Below are positions 6,044 through 6,640 of a stretch of DNA of 6,640 nucleotides, piece after piece; within the stretch, counting starts at the first letter, position 1; each line of letters begins with the position of its first letter. The stretch covers positions 1 through 6,640 of the forward strand of contig CAILXE010000082.1 of assembly GCA_903838095.1 (NCBI GenBank), written 5' to 3'. Position numbers and translations under genes: made by a program. Under the pieces are notes generated by a model. That model was not told the origin of the DNA and ran no database searches. It saw nothing but the letters and a program-made list of their open reading frames with translations. Source of the DNA: an uncultured Chlorobiaceae bacterium. GTDB lineage: Bacteria; Bacteroidota; Chlorobiia; Chlorobiales; Chlorobiaceae.

Positions 6044-6640
6044 CTACAGTTCTCCTGAGAATGCCTGACGCAGCAGGGCGGCAGGCAGTTTATTGATGCC
6101 ATCAAGTTCTGCCTTTATGATCTCTGCGAGATTAAAGTTCACCCCCATCTTAGCCTCTATCTGGTCCGCTATCCTAATTTGCTCTTGGATGGGCGGAAGT
6201 TCGATGGTGACGGATGCTACCTCTTCTTTCCGAATACGAGGAAGCTGTCCTGGAGACGTGTCGATAGGAGCCCGTTGCAAATATAGTGGGCTTCGCATGT
6301 ACCATGAGATATATCCTGTATCTGCCTGTTTGCCATCAACTAAGTAGACATATTGATCCACTGAGCAGAGCCCATCGAACTCAGCGACCCACACCTTGTT
6401 GAGGTATGGCCGAAGGTATCCGTAAACGATATCTCCGGTGTAGAATTTTGGTTTCCTCCCCGTAAGAGTTTCCATTTCGACACTCACGGAACCTGAACGT
6501 ATGCCTGTTCCAGACTGTAGATGCTCCAGGCCGACGAAGGTTGTATTGCCTTTTGGCTTGTCGTATGGGTGGACGATATCGTTTCTGAGATATAGGACAT
6601 CTCCCAGGCGCTTTTTCGGCCACCCCAGAGCTTCTTTACT
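6044..6640 (-). CDS. hsdS: Type I restriction-modification specificity subunit HsdS, 5' end beyond window
   Basis: The C-terminal 198 codons of the DNA-recognition subunit, which selects the target sequence for the HsdM and HsdR partners. The minus-strand frame is open right up to the window edge. The GTG at 6487 is therefore not the start: residues before it (KKRLGDVLYLRND, FVGLEHLQSG) already belong to a target recognition domain. Within that domain are GDIVYGYLRPYLNKVW and DGLCSVDQYVYL, the usual HsdS signature. The closing conserved region contains LPPIQEQIRIADQIE, then an amphipathic helix, and ends with the typical AFSGEL. This would be the second recognition domain plus second conserved region of a full-length HsdS, or a half-sized HsdS. 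No frameshift is seen in the visible part. The TAG stop is 3 nt before hsdM. No hsdR is visible; it may lie upstream, off the right edge. Confidence 0.93.
   Translation of the reverse strand, partial: SKEALGWPKKRLGDVLYLRNDIVHPYDKPKGNTTFVGLEHLQSGTGIRSGSVSVEMETLTGRKPKFYTGDIVYGYLRPYLNKVWVAEFDGLCSVDQYVYLVDGKQADTGYISWYMRSPLYLQRAPIDTSPGQLPRIRKEEVASVTIELPPIQEQIRIADQIEAKMGVNFNLAEIIKAELDGINKLPAALLRQAFSGEL

Noticed and set aside
6485..6487. GTG as start of a short 147-residue HsdS
   Set aside because: In-frame upstream codons to the window edge encode a recognisable recognition-domain start, so the gene continues beyond the window.
6381..6623. 80-codon minus-strand frame suggesting an hsdS frameshift
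   Set aside because: The real hsdS frame is open through the same stretch with conserved residues, so no frameshift is needed.

Overview
The window looks like a piece of a bacterial accessory (defence-type) island, most likely from a proteobacterium. The basis is the protein families: a RecD2-like helicase, a type I restriction-modification operon and an Abi_C protein. No 16S, tRNA or core housekeeping gene allows a firmer assignment. The two outer blocks are coding and moderately GC-rich. The centre, about 1690-3070, is visibly AT-richer, carries no convincing intact gene, and is packed with short direct repeats.

Layout. (1) 1-1686, plus strand: the C-terminal three quarters of a RecD2-like SF1B helicase, cut by the left window edge. 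(2) 1687-2270: AT-rich non-coding DNA holding a first repeat family (19-bp unit, three good copies at 1983, 2171 and 2202, with weaker relatives). (3) 2271-2793: a dense array of 15 copies of a second repeat (core GGTGGGTGAAATTACG), plus one outlying copy at 3001. Spacings fall mostly on about 23, 35-37 and 40-42 bp, and there are higher-order segmental duplications. (4) 2997-3380, plus strand: a small leucine-zipper protein gene, apparently broken. Its frame meets two consecutive stops (TGA TAA) and then continues open for 34 more codons. Its 5' end is made of the repeat. (5) 3391-3430: a possible terminator between the convergent transcription units. (6) 6640-3454, minus strand: hsdS (5' end beyond the right edge), then hsdM, then an Abi_C-family gene. 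These are so tightly packed (3-nt gap, then a 17-nt overlap) that they are almost certainly one operon.

How they may work together. HsdS gives sequence specificity and HsdM the SAM-dependent methylation of a type I system; hsdR is not in the window. The Abi_C gene is translationally coupled to the end of hsdM and may act as a back-up abortive-infection effector. The RecD2-like helicase is on the other side of the repeats and there is no evidence in the window that it belongs to the same system. The repeat region with the zipper-gene remnant looks like the scar or end of a mobile element (arrayed recombinase or replication-protein binding sites). This repeat architecture is the least explained and most interesting part of the window.
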